Notes under the pieces: generated by a model
Told to the model about the DNA's origin: nothing
The model's database searches: none
Seen by the model: the letters and a program-made list of their open reading frames with translations, nothing else
Shown: piece after piece, positions 1 through 8,661 of the stretch
Numbering within the stretch: the first letter of the stretch is position 1
Layout: every line of letters begins with the position of its first letter
NCBI GenBank assembly: GCA_964424105.1
Contig: CAYRHJ010000038.1
Coordinates: 1-64,000 of the forward strand
Direction of reading: 5' to 3'
Length of the DNA stretch: 64,000 bases
DNA from: CAYRHJ01 sp964424105
GTDB lineage: Bacteria; Planctomycetota; Phycisphaerae; UBA1845
Position numbers and translations under genes: made by a program

Positions 1-844
1 CCTCGGTCAGGGAGGGCATGAACAGCGCGTCCGCCCGGTTGTAAAGGTACAGAAGCGACTCTCGGTCAACGAAACCTGGGAATCGTACGCGATGTTGGAG
101 ACGGGCGTCTTGGACGGCCTGTTGTACTTCGCGGAAGTAGGCGTGATGGGTTCCGCCGGCCAACACCAGCGCATGATCGGGGAGTTGATCTGCGACGCGC
201 TCGAATGCCCGGACGGTGGTCAGTTGGTTCTTGACCGGAAACAGATTGCCGACGCCGAGCACAAACGGGCCGACGAGGTCGAGCGGCAGATGCGGCGGCT
301 TGGGGAGATGGTCGCGCGGTTGAAATTGCTCGTCCTTTCCGTTGTAGACGACGGTGATGCGATTCGAGGGAATGGCCAGCACTTCCATGAGGAATTCGCG
401 CACGTAGGAACTGACCGCGATGACATGCGAACTTCGGCGATAGAGCCGATTGCCCAGCACGCTCCAGTAGGCCAGCGCTTTTCTGGACGACGGAAAATCA
501 CCGCGAAATCGTGAAGTGATGGAATGTCCCACGGCGATTTGTTGGCAGCGCCGGCGCAAACAGCCCAGGAATTTCAGGGGATGGTATAAATCGATACCCC
601 GCCGATGTAAAACGGACGGCAGGACCGTCTGGTCCCAGATGACTTGGAAGGCTACGTGCAGGTGGGGACAGTCGACGGTTTCCAGCGTGGTATTGCTGAA
701 ATCTTTTTGGTCCGCAAAGCGGATCAGGACGAGTTCGTAGGGGGAGCCTGATTTTTGAAGCTGGGGGACCAGATTGGAGATGTAGTTTGATGCTCCGCTG
801 GCTGTGTGGTATCGAATGTCCAAGGCGACCCGCATGAAAGCCAT
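1..844 (-). CDS. GT4-family glycosyltransferase, 3' end cut by window edge
   Basis: Reading the minus strand from an ATG at 844 gives an open frame of about 281 codons with no stop before the window edge. The protein starts MAFMRVALDIRYHTASGAS, where the second Met (835) is an alternative start. It has the N-terminal acceptor-binding half of a GT-B enzyme and then the nucleotide-sugar half, with VVYNGKDEQF, GVGNLFPVKNQ, RVRFPGFVD and ALFMPSLTE, the typical GT4 landmarks just before the E-x7-E region. It probably transfers a sugar from a nucleotide donor onto a lipid-linked glycan in the cytoplasm. A GAGAAA box precedes 844. It lies 51 bases downstream of the membrane protein gene at 896-2323 and belongs to the polysaccharide locus. 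Family is confident; donor and acceptor are unknown. Confidence 0.9.
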   Translation of the reverse strand, partial: MAFMRVALDIRYHTASGASNYISNLVPQLQKSGSPYELVLIRFADQKDFSNTTLETVDCPHLHVAFQVIWDQTVLPSVLHRRGIDLYHPLKFLGCLRRRCQQIAVGHSITSRFRGDFPSSRKALAYWSVLGNRLYRRSSHVIAVSSYVREFLMEVLAIPSNRITVVYNGKDEQFQPRDHLPKPPHLPLDLVGPFVLGVGNLFPVKNQLTTVRAFERVADQLPDHALVLAGGTHHAYFREVQQAVQDARLQHRVRFPGFVDRESLLYLYNRADALFMPSLTE

Positions 845-895
845 CGTTTCTCTTTTTTGGGGTCGTCCCGTGATCGATCACGATGACCGATGCGA

Positions 896-2323
896 CTACG
901 GGATAAATTGCACGTAGACTTTTGCCATTCGGGCGATTCCGTCGCGTCCGAACACGGCGCGGAGTTGGGCATTGGATTCGAGCCAATCTCGCCGGGGAGC
1001 CAGCGTTCCGCGTTCGTCTTCTCGATAAATCACCCAGCGAGGTTTATCGGTAAATGGATCGGCTGCGACCTGCGGCGCATCGCCGGCGACGGGTTCTCGA
1101 AAATAATAGGATCCCTCGTCGGGGTTCATGAAAATCAGGTCGCCGGGTTTGCGGTGGCGGTTGACGAAGTTGACGGCCTGTCGGATTTCGGGCCGCCAAC
1201 CGTTCGCTTTCATGTAGTCGTACAGCGGTGCGGCTTGGCTGCCGACGAGGCACAAGAACAGTGCGGCTGTCACGAGTTTGGTGTTTCGACCGTTACCCCT
1301 GTCCAGCGCATTGACCGCGAGCAGCGCGGCCAGGCACAACCAGGCGTGCAGGGCCACCAGGCAATAGCGCAATTCCACGCGTCCGAACAGGCCCACGATT
1401 GAAAAGGCGAGGAATGGAACGACGGCGGCAAGGAGCAGAGTGACGCCGGTTTCATCGCGTTTGCGAATGGATTGCCACCCGTGCAACATGGCCGCCAGCA
1501 CGATGGCTGGTCCGATCGAATACCCGCCGGAGAAAATCAAACGTCCTGGAGCCAGGTTGGCTTTTTGAAAGAAATGTCCCCATTGTTCCGGTTTCCGGGC
1601 TGCGTCAAAACCCACGACCATTCCCACCAACAGAACGGGAATCAGAATGGCCGCCAACGTGCGCAGGGCAACCCGCCGTTGCCCGCCCCACACCGACTTG
1701 ACGGCTAGATCGGTCAGAATGACGCCGTACAGCACCGCGCCGGTCGGTTGGCTGAGCGACGCGAGTACGAGCATGGCCATCGAAAACAGCCCGGAGGCCA
1801 GTCGTCGCGATTGGTACCATTTCACGTAATATAACAAGGACAGATTGTAGAATAAGAATTGGAGTGCGTAGAACCTCGCGGTTTGCGACCAGTAGACGTG
1901 CCAGACGGCGAAGGCCAACAACAACGAAGCCGCGAAGGACACGCGGGCGCCCAACACGCCGATGCCGGCGAGGTACAGCGCGGGCACGGCTACGATTCCC
2001 AACCAGGCGGAGGGCATGCGGCCCGATCGTTCGTCGATGCCGAGTTCCCGCCAGCGATGCTGTTGGTCCGCGAATTCAACGGACAGTTCCGTTCCTTGCA
2101 ACTGCAACCACAGCCGGTTGGGCCAATATCCCAGGCGCTTCGACCAGGCTTCCTGACCGGTGATGGCGCCGTGAATGGTCCGCAGCTCGTCGTACCACAA
2201 ACTGGGTTCGTTGAGTTGATACAGTCGTACGCCGGCAGCGAGCACGGTCAGCACGACGACGGCTAAGGCGTGTCGCCCGGGAGGCCATTTCGAGGTTGTT
2301 GAGCCGTTGTCCAGCGTGGGCAT
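896..2323 (-). CDS. Multi-pass membrane glycosyltransferase, GT39/PMT-like
   Basis: 475 residues. An N-terminal membrane segment (LAVVVLTVLAAGVRLY) is followed by the acidic first loop LNEPSLWYDELRTIHGA, the place where GT39/ArnT-type enzymes hold catalytic acidic residues. About nine further hydrophobic segments lie between residues 100 and 350, and a soluble tail of about 110 residues follows, containing LIFMNPDEGSYYF. This is the architecture of polyprenyl-phosphate-sugar-dependent transferases acting at the periplasmic face of the inner membrane. The ATG at 2323 has GGAGA about ten bases upstream. It sits between the PIG-L deacetylase and the GT4 gene, so a role in modifying or building the exported polysaccharide is inferred. 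Substrate unknown. Confidence 0.82.
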   Translation of the reverse strand: MPTLDNGSTTSKWPPGRHALAVVVLTVLAAGVRLYQLNEPSLWYDELRTIHGAITGQEAWSKRLGYWPNRLWLQLQGTELSVEFADQQHRWRELGIDERSGRMPSAWLGIVAVPALYLAGIGVLGARVSFAASLLLAFAVWHVYWSQTARFYALQFLFYNLSLLYYVKWYQSRRLASGLFSMAMLVLASLSQPTGAVLYGVILTDLAVKSVWGGQRRVALRTLAAILIPVLLVGMVVGFDAARKPEQWGHFFQKANLAPGRLIFSGGYSIGPAIVLAAMLHGWQSIRKRDETGVTLLLAAVVPFLAFSIVGLFGRVELRYCLVALHAWLCLAALLAVNALDRGNGRNTKLVTAALFLCLVGSQAAPLYDYMKANGWRPEIRQAVNFVNRHRKPGDLIFMNPDEGSYYFREPVAGDAPQVAADPFTDKPRWVIYREDERGTLAPRRDWLESNAQLRAVFGRDGIARMAKVYVQFIP

Positions 2324-2397
2324 TCTGTGATGATCTCCGGGCCGTTACGACGACGCCTGCATCAAGGCGCTCCAACATGACTGGTTCACGTTCCGCC

Positions 2398-2414
2398 GAA
2401 GACCGCTCCCTGAC
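2398..2414 (-). repeat. REP3 fragment
   Basis: GAAGACCGCTCCCTGAC is the reverse complement of the core of REP3, a family seen again near 11.95, 24.2, 24.35 and 37.4 kb. It lies in the 303-base gap 2324-2626, which otherwise holds one REP1 copy and no gene. Confidence 0.6.
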
Positions 2415-2515
2415 CCTTGACAACGCTGCGCGTCGTAAAGGGCAGGCGGCCGCGGCTCGGATAGGATGTCAATTCACGTTCGCTCGTTTTGCTGCACGGG
2501 TTCCCGTCTACATCC

Positions 2516-2542
2516 CTGGATTCCGGCTTCCGCCGGAATGAC
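2516..2542 (-). repeat. REP1 palindromic repeat
   Basis: A 27-base element made of CTGGATTCCGGC, a short centre and GCCGGAATGAC, which pair as a hairpin. Other copies occur at 9505-9961, 14831, 27809-27909 and 40873. Similar sequences are common intergenic repeats in many unrelated bacteria. Confidence 0.8.
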
Positions 2543-2626
2543 GCATGCCGGCGGTCGCGGGTCGGAAAGCCGCGGTCGCGGGTCAGTGAAAAAACCAGTC
2601 AAGGACGCATCATCTCCCAATGCCCA

Positions 2627-3400
2627 CTATTCGGAGGGCGGCGGGGCATTGGGGTCAAACGGCGGCGGGATGCGCCATTGCCCCAGTGCCAGCATCATGT
2701 CGCTCATACCCAGAAGTCGCGGCAGGGCATACATTTCGCCGTGGGCGTATCCGGCGTAGGCGCCTTCCGCGGCAGCCATGGCCCGGATGTAATTAGTCAC
2801 GCGGCTTACGCGCTGGTCGTCGAATTGCGATTGGTAACACTCGACGGCAGCGATTTTGCGATCGATGGTGTCGCCGATGTCCACGACGAACCGCGTGGGC
2901 CAATGGGTCACTTCCGCGGCAAAAGGGACGGGACGGTACACGAGGTGCTCAATGGCGTGCGGCTTGGTCCCTGCAAATCGATCATCCCATTTGGTCAACT
3001 GCGAATAGAATCGTGAAGCTTCGGTGATTAGTTGGGCTTGATAGTGGTCCGGCGAGGCAGCGGGCGTCCTGCCCGCCATGCCCACGAGCACGCGAGGCTT
3101 GTGCTTTCGCAGAAACGTAGCCACGGCGTAGCGAGCGGGCGGACCGTCCATCAGCTCGCGGTTGGGCAGATGGAGCGTTTCGCAGATTGCGACGCCGAGA
3201 ATCTCCGCCGCGCGTGCGGACTCCTTGGCCCGTGTTTCGGGGGATCCGCGCGGAGTCGGCTCGCCGCTGGTCATATGCAGCATGCCCACGCGATAACCCT
3301 GATCGACGAGCTTGGCGATGGTTCCTCCCATGCCGATTTCCAAATCGTCCGGATGCGGCGCGGTGAAGACGATGTCCAGGGATTCCGGTGCCGTCATCAT
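2627..3400 (-). CDS. PIG-L family deacetylase (LmbE/BshB1-like)
   Basis: 257 residues. The N-terminus FTAPHPDDLEIGMGGT carries the PHPDD zinc-binding signature of PIG-L/LmbE enzymes. It continues with VGMLHMTSGEPTPRG and ARAAEILGV, and a distal metal-site region with SPDHYQAQ. The family removes N-acetyl groups from N-acetylglucosamine conjugates; BshB1 makes the glucosaminyl-malate intermediate of bacillithiol, while relatives in polysaccharide loci trim glycans. Overall resemblance to BshB1 is good, but no other bacillithiol gene is in the window and the neighbours are glycosyltransferases, so a glycan substrate is equally possible. It starts 109 bases after the upstream GT4 gene, with the start ATG followed directly by a second ATG. 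Confidence 0.88.
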   Translation of the reverse strand: MMTAPESLDIVFTAPHPDDLEIGMGGTIAKLVDQGYRVGMLHMTSGEPTPRGSPETRAKESARAAEILGVAICETLHLPNRELMDGPPARYAVATFLRKHKPRVLVGMAGRTPAASPDHYQAQLITEASRFYSQLTKWDDRFAGTKPHAIEHLVYRPVPFAAEVTHWPTRFVVDIGDTIDRKIAAVECYQSQFDDQRVSRVTNYIRAMAAAEGAYAGYAHGEMYALPRLLGMSDMMLALGQWRIPPPFDPNAPPPSE

Positions 3401-3508
3401 GATACTCCGTGCGGGCTATTGCGGCTGATTGTTGCGAATCGGCATCGCGAACATTCGATTTGGAGAATCCTAAGAGCGGTCCTTGTCAAAAACAAGCGGG
3501 TGAAGGAG

Positions 3509-4813
3509 TCAGTGTCCGCGTGAAATCGGCGAGGGTGGATCGGCATGGCCGGGGTGTGATTTCTCGGACCGCGGTTGGGCTTGCATCACGATGCGGCTGA
3601 TTCGTGCGACGACGGCGTCCCAACCGGCGTGGACGGCGCATTGACTGCGGCGGACGCGCTGTTGAATGGAACCTTTTCCCACGGCATCGCGACACGCCCG
3701 GGCGAATTCGTCGGCGGTGTCAGCCAAGGTGACTTCGGGGACGTAATAGGCGGCTTCGGGAATCGAGGTTGAAACGACGGGCAATCCGGCGGCGAGATAT
3801 TCAAGCAGCTTGATGGGATTGATGTAACGCGTGAAGGCGTCCCGCTTGAACGGCAGCATGGCCACGTCGAACCGGGCGCAATACCGAGGCAGATCGTCAT
3901 AGGACACTCGCCCCAGCAGGTGGACGTTTTTGAGTCGTCGGAGCGGCTTGACGTTGGTGAACACTTGACCGATCAACACCAAGTTCCAGTCCGGCAAACG
4001 TCGAGCTACGTCCGCGATCAGTTCAACGTCAACCCAGTGGTGAAGCAGGCCAAAAAACCCCACGACGGGCCCCTGTAGTTGGGCTACGGACGCCGGGATG
4101 TCAACGTGCGGCGACATGGCGGCAGCAAAATGTTCCAGGTTGACGCCGTGGCGAACGAGGTGGACGTTTTCGTGAAGTTGCTGCTTGGCTTCGTAAAGCG
4201 CTTGGGAACTCGTGATCACAACGTCAGATTTCGCCAGGAGAAGCCTTTCGCGTGCGGCCATCATCCGGGCGTCAATGCCTTGAAACTCGGCGAATTCGTC
4301 CACGCAATAGTAAACGAATCGTTCTTCGTTCAGTTGGCCCGCGAGAAAGGCGACGTCTGGTGCGAACGTCCATACTTGAACCGGATGACCAGCAACGCCG
4401 TTTCGTCGAGTCAAGACGCGTCGAATCTGCCAGATCAGCGATCGATGATTCCAGTCGCCGACGATGCCGTCGCCCACGGCGGGAAGAACGAACGGCGTCG
4501 TCTGAATCATGGTGGGGCTGACGGGGCGCGGTCCGCGAAGGATCCGGCTCAGCGTGCTGATCGACGAGCGCATGTCCGCCAGGCTCAGCGTCGGGCGGCG
4601 GGTGCCGTGATAGTTCACCCAGATGACGTCGTTGTGGCCAGCCAGAACGCGCATCACGTGATGTTTGCTGGTTGGATCCTGGTCCCAACTGCTGGCCACG
4701 CAAACGATCGCTCGCCCCTGAATGATCGGTGGGGAAGACTGCGGTCTAACCGACAATGTGTCGCCCAGTGTGACCGTTCGCGGATCTTGTAGTTCCAGCG
4801 CCGAAGTTTCCAT
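3509..4813 (-). CDS. GT4-family glycosyltransferase
   Basis: 434 residues from the ATG at 4813, chosen because AGGAAA, overlapping the stop of the upstream kinase gene, lies at ribosome-binding distance; a longer reading to 4909 would overlap the kinase. The N-terminal half includes VWTFAPDVAFLAGQL and FVYYCVDEFAEF, typical of transferases in capsule loci. The C-terminal half has VGFFGLLHHWVD, NVHLLGRVSYDDLP, and the donor-site stretch FTRYINPIKLLEYLAAGLPV with the conserved glutamate. It most likely adds a hexose to a lipid-linked oligosaccharide. The eight-base gap to the kinase gene implies one transcript. Confidence 0.92.
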   Translation of the reverse strand: METSALELQDPRTVTLGDTLSVRPQSSPPIIQGRAIVCVASSWDQDPTSKHHVMRVLAGHNDVIWVNYHGTRRPTLSLADMRSSISTLSRILRGPRPVSPTMIQTTPFVLPAVGDGIVGDWNHRSLIWQIRRVLTRRNGVAGHPVQVWTFAPDVAFLAGQLNEERFVYYCVDEFAEFQGIDARMMAARERLLLAKSDVVITSSQALYEAKQQLHENVHLVRHGVNLEHFAAAMSPHVDIPASVAQLQGPVVGFFGLLHHWVDVELIADVARRLPDWNLVLIGQVFTNVKPLRRLKNVHLLGRVSYDDLPRYCARFDVAMLPFKRDAFTRYINPIKLLEYLAAGLPVVSTSIPEAAYYVPEVTLADTADEFARACRDAVGKGSIQQRVRRSQCAVHAGWDAVVARISRIVMQAQPRSEKSHPGHADPPSPISRGH

Positions 4814-4821
4814 GTTGTTTC

Positions 4822-5706
4822 CTATGGCCCGTCGCTGCCGTAGTAGCAATGATAATTGTACCGTCGGCCATACGCGCTGGTGGGGTCGTTGTCTCCTATA
4901 ACAATGCAACCCATGATGGGAATGTTATTGTTGGACAAATGCTTGATCGCTCGTCGGGCCAATGGTTCGGGCGTACGGTGCATGCGGATGACCATGATGA
5001 CGCCCGAAGTCCAGGGGCCGAGTATGCCCACGTCCGCGACGGACGTGGCCGCGGGCGTATCGACAATCGAATAGTGAAACTCTTTTTTGAGTCTCGTGAA
5101 CACCGATCTCGCCGTCTGGGCGCTCAACAATTCCGTTGCGGATCGACCGTGCGTCCGACCAGCGGCCAGGTAGTACAGATTGGGGACGGGCGTGGCTCGA
5201 ATGACCTGTTCCAGGGTCGCTTCGCCGGCAAGGACATCCGCCAGTCCGGGTGACGATTGGCCGCCCAGCAGCCTGCCCATGGATGAATGTCGCAAGTCGG
5301 CGTCGACCATGATGATTTTCAGGTGTCTGATTTCCGCCATGGAAAACGCCAAGTTGACGGTGGTGACGCTTTTTCCCTCCCTGGGGATGGCGCTGCTGAT
5401 GGCGTACATTCGATGTTCTTGGCGGGGATTCAGCGTCTGCAATCGCGTGCGCAGCGAGCGATACTGTTCGCTGACCACGCTGGAACGCGCGTAATACGTG
5501 GCGATCTGTTCCGAAAGCCCGTCGACCGGTGCGCCCAGGGGCTCGGCGACCGTTTGAATGACGGGTGGCCCCGCGTCCAACGCGGCGGCACCGTACCAAT
5601 CGGACCACTTCTGCCCGGTGGACGGTCGCCTCGGCGGATCGCTCACGTCCGCGCGTTGCGTACCTTCGCGCCGTGCTCGATCTAGGGCGTCAGCGATTCG
5701 TCCCAT
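4822..5706 (-). CDS. CpsD/CapB-type polysaccharide-biosynthesis tyrosine kinase
   Basis: 294 residues from ATG 5706 (MGRIADALDRARREG), which overlaps the end of the co-polymerase gene by 25 bases; a longer reading to 5790 is possible but less likely. The P-loop SSAIPREGKS lies at residues 104-113, Walker A' IIMVDADLR at 131-139, and a further aspartate in YSIVDTPAA. The C-terminus is a tyrosine cluster (YGRRYNYHCYYGS) of the kind autophosphorylated in BY-kinases. Such kinases cycle with a Wzz/Wzc-type partner to control polymer length. The P-loop has arginine where the family usually has glycine (PGEGKS). The split arrangement, with a separate membrane partner next door, resembles Firmicutes CapA/CapB more than fused Wzc. 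Confidence 0.9.
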   Translation of the reverse strand: MGRIADALDRARREGTQRADVSDPPRRPSTGQKWSDWYGAAALDAGPPVIQTVAEPLGAPVDGLSEQIATYYARSSVVSEQYRSLRTRLQTLNPRQEHRMYAISSAIPREGKSVTTVNLAFSMAEIRHLKIIMVDADLRHSSMGRLLGGQSSPGLADVLAGEATLEQVIRATPVPNLYYLAAGRTHGRSATELLSAQTARSVFTRLKKEFHYSIVDTPAATSVADVGILGPWTSGVIMVIRMHRTPEPLARRAIKHLSNNNIPIMGCIVIGDNDPTSAYGRRYNYHCYYGSDGP

Positions 5707-7550
5707 CTTTCGGATTGCTCCAGGGGCTGGTTGACTGTGTTCATGACGGGGTCCGCGGTTGATGCCGATTCTCCCGCGGCCGAGGTCCAACCCGCGCGTG
5801 AAAGAAGTCGGTGATAGAAAGATTGGTGATGGAGGCTCACGTAGGCCAACGAGCCGCTGGCAGCGACCAGACCCCCCAATGCCAAGGCCATCAACGGTAT
5901 CACGACCAATTGATGGACCATCCGTTTTCGGCGAACAGCCGACGAGACGATTTCATCGATGGATTCCAGAATGGGCAAACCCAGGACTCGAGAAACCTGG
6001 CGACGGGTCCGTATGGTCCGGTCCAGAATTTCACTCAACAGCACCATGATGACGCTACAAATCACGCCGGCCAACAACGTCAACAGCAGAACCGTCGAAG
6101 CCCGCGGCGATACGGGATGGGCCATGCCTTTGGCCGGGCTGATGACATCAAACAAGATGCCCCGTTGGTCGCGTTCCGCGGCCAGCAACCGACCGACTTC
6201 GTCGGCGTAACGCTGATAGGTGACGACGTCATTTCGGGCGTGGTCGATCTGGGCCTGCTTCTCCGCGAAACGCCGGTGATGTTGAACGGCCAACTCCTGC
6301 GCCTGCTCCAGTTCGCGCACGGATTTTCGCTGCCGGGAAATCTCAGCCTCGTTATCCGCCACCAACTGCCTCAAAACCGTGGCTTCGCTTTCCGCCTGCA
6401 CGCTGGCGGCGTCCCACGATCGCCAACCTCGACCCCTGGGTTGCTCACCGCTGGGCAACCATCCGAGGCCGTTGACCATGGTCAGGTTCGCGTCGAGTGC
6501 TTTCCGGCTTTCGAGTTCACGGGAAAGACGACTCCAGTCGGCTCGAATGGCGACGACGTCTGGGTGAACCTCGGTCATTCCGTGAGCCGACTTCAAGTCG
6601 TGAATCCGGGCTTCCACGCGATTCATCTCGCCGATGATGCGCGAAGCTTCCGGGCTGCGGTACGGGCCGGTGGATGGATCTTCGAATTCCTGTGCCTGTT
6701 CTGACGATGATCGGAAATCCAACAGGCGGACTCGACTGTCCAGCCGAATGGCCAACTCGCGTCCGCGGCGCTCCAACTCCGTCAGATCCGAGCGCAGGGT
6801 CGCCAATTCGACAAACGAAGCATCGGGGTTGAGCGGATCGATGCCCCGATGCTCTTTCTTGAATCGGACTTTTTCATCTTCCAACGACTGAACGACTTCC
6901 TGCCGCTTGTCCACTTCCTGGTCAAACCAATCCTTCGTATCGCGCAGATACGCGCCGATTCGCGATTGTGTCATTTCAAAGTAGTTTTTCAAAACGCCGT
7001 CCAAAATCGCCACCATCGTATCCGGCTTGTTCGTCGCGTACCGAAGTTCCACCACGTCCAAATGCGGATTCCGCTGCCGAAACGAAACCTTCATGCCGGA
7101 CGCAATTTTGCCGGCCGCAGCCATCACCTGGTTTTCATAGGCTGCCGCATCGGCCCCGCCTGACGATTCCGGCAACAAGCCAAGCGCCTTGACGACGCCC
7201 ACCATGTATTGCGGATTCGTAAAATCCTGAATCAGGGTTTGACGGAAGACCTCGAAGACGCCGGCGCCGTGGCTTCGCGGCAGGTTCATCAACACCGGAT
7301 CGTCCCGCCGCTCAAAAGTGGCTACGGCCTCGTAACGTCGTGGAATGGTAAGACTGATAATAAAAGCGCCGCTCGTGATCACGCAGAACGGCAGGCACAG
7401 CATCCATCGGCGAACGGATAGAACGCGTAGAACCTCCCCGACCGATCCGCGCAGCTCCGAAAAAGACGTTCGCTCCAGCGACTCGCCTCCCGCCATGGTC
7501 TGGGGATCCGAAACCGCCGGCCAATTGTCCAATCCGGTTGGTTGAGCCAT
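5682..7550 (-). CDS. GumC/Wzc-like polysaccharide co-polymerase
   Basis: 622 residues. A Wzz domain begins near residue 30, with a first membrane segment WMLCLPFCVITSGAFIISL followed by IPRRYEAVATFERRDDPV. A long periplasmic coiled-coil section (roughly residues 180-450) and the conserved proline-containing segment DVISPAKGMAHPVSPR follow, then a second membrane segment STVLLLTLLAGVICSVIMV. A third hydrophobic stretch (VIPLMALALGGLVAASGSLA) and a short tail follow. The protein spans the inner membrane and sets chain length or bridges to the Wza-type channel. The cytoplasmic kinase is encoded separately just downstream. Start ATG 7550 lies three bases after the stop of the Wza-like gene. Confidence 0.92.
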   Translation of the reverse strand: MAQPTGLDNWPAVSDPQTMAGGESLERTSFSELRGSVGEVLRVLSVRRWMLCLPFCVITSGAFIISLTIPRRYEAVATFERRDDPVLMNLPRSHGAGVFEVFRQTLIQDFTNPQYMVGVVKALGLLPESSGGADAAAYENQVMAAAGKIASGMKVSFRQRNPHLDVVELRYATNKPDTMVAILDGVLKNYFEMTQSRIGAYLRDTKDWFDQEVDKRQEVVQSLEDEKVRFKKEHRGIDPLNPDASFVELATLRSDLTELERRGRELAIRLDSRVRLLDFRSSSEQAQEFEDPSTGPYRSPEASRIIGEMNRVEARIHDLKSAHGMTEVHPDVVAIRADWSRLSRELESRKALDANLTMVNGLGWLPSGEQPRGRGWRSWDAASVQAESEATVLRQLVADNEAEISRQRKSVRELEQAQELAVQHHRRFAEKQAQIDHARNDVVTYQRYADEVGRLLAAERDQRGILFDVISPAKGMAHPVSPRASTVLLLTLLAGVICSVIMVLLSEILDRTIRTRRQVSRVLGLPILESIDEIVSSAVRRKRMVHQLVVIPLMALALGGLVAASGSLAYVSLHHQSFYHRLLSRAGWTSAAGESASTADPVMNTVNQPLEQSERWDESLTP

Positions 7551-7553
7551 CTC

Positions 7554-8321
7554 CTACTCCCCTTCAGCCGTTCCCTGTCCCCGTCGAAGCTCGGGATTGT
7601 CGTAGTGTTCCTGGACCGACTCGAAACGAAGCGGTGTGCTGTAGGCCTGCACCACAGGCCCCACCGGGAACAGCAATTCACGCACGCGCAGACCGATCCA
7701 ACCCAGTGGCGTGGGTGGCACGTATACCACGTCGCCCGGTTCCAGCAGAATGTTCGCTCGCGTATCTCCGCCTTCGACCATGGTATCCAAATTAACTTCC
7801 ATCTCCCGGCGCTCGCCGTCGATGGGCGATGGCCGAATGATTTTCACACGACTTCGCCAGGCAATATGATTGGGATGGGCCATGGCCAGAACGTGCAGGA
7901 CGGAATCTCGTCCGGTGTGTTCATAGGGACCCGGCGAACCGACCTGCCCCAGGACATAGAACACATTGTTGGGTTGCTTCGCGACCTGCACGCGAACGCG
8001 CGGCGTGGTGTAATAGGGCGACAGCAATGACTCGACTTTCGTCTCAACTTCGGACGCGGTCAGGCCGGCGACCTTGACTTCGCCCAACAGGTCCAGCGAC
8101 ACCTTGCCGTCCGGACGTATCCGCAGGGTCTCGCCGTCGAGTTCATATACACGTGAGGAATGGAAAGCGATCGTGTCGCCCGCGTTCAGACGAATCTCGG
8201 TCGCGGAGGCTGTGTGCTCGTGTGCTCGTTGGAATGCCGCCAAGTCCACATGTGTCGGTGGGGCCGTGCAACCGGCGACCCAGCATCCGAACACCGTGCA
8301 AACTGAAACGTGGATTTTCAT
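7554..8321 (-). CDS. Wza-like polysaccharide export lipoprotein
   Basis: 255 residues. The signal peptide ends in the lipobox VAGC with Cys18 as the likely lipidated residue. A poly_export/SLBB organisation follows: LNAGDTIAFHSSRVYELDGETL, IRPDGKVSLDLLGEVKVAG, VRVQVAKQPNNVFYVLGQV and a second SLBB-like part ending ILLEPGDVVYVPP. This is the outer-membrane or periplasmic channel component for capsule or exopolysaccharide export. It is the first gene of the minus-strand operon, with the co-polymerase three bases downstream. The protein is shorter than E. coli Wza and lacks an obvious amphipathic C-terminal barrel helix, as in many short homologues. Confidence 0.93.
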   Translation of the reverse strand: MKIHVSVCTVFGCWVAGCTAPPTHVDLAAFQRAHEHTASATEIRLNAGDTIAFHSSRVYELDGETLRIRPDGKVSLDLLGEVKVAGLTASEVETKVESLLSPYYTTPRVRVQVAKQPNNVFYVLGQVGSPGPYEHTGRDSVLHVLAMAHPNHIAWRSRVKIIRPSPIDGERREMEVNLDTMVEGGDTRANILLEPGDVVYVPPTPLGWIGLRVRELLFPVGPVVQAYSTPLRFESVQEHYDNPELRRGQGTAEGE

Positions 8322-8661
8322 TTGTCTCGCATCCGTGCGAATTTAATACAGAACGCTTGCGGGTCCAAGAACCGCCGCGAAACCATCGTTTCCTGGGGTT
8401 CCTGCGGTTCCTTCGTCAGATAAACCAGTCAAGCAAATCCACGACGTGTATCGGGTTTACGCCCGGCCCGCTGGAACTAATGGGCCAAATTCTGAAATCA
8501 ATCCGCCGATTTTCTGGGGCCTGGGTCTCGCCCGGTTCTGACTTGGGTCCGAAAAACTCGTAACCCATCTTCAGTGATTGAATCGAAAGACCGATAGTCT
8601 GCGTCGTTGGGACACAGCCAAGCGGCCCGGCCGCACCGTCCACTCGATTGCGAGCGAATGA
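8322..8661. promoter_or_regulatory. Divergent intergenic region between Wza-like gene and ATPase gene
   Basis: 340 bases separate two divergent genes of the polysaccharide locus, so promoters for both must lie here. No convincing -35/-10 pair, operator or RNA motif was recognised. A minus-strand frame 8416-8712 would overlap the ATPase start and is not supported. Confidence 0.45.
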
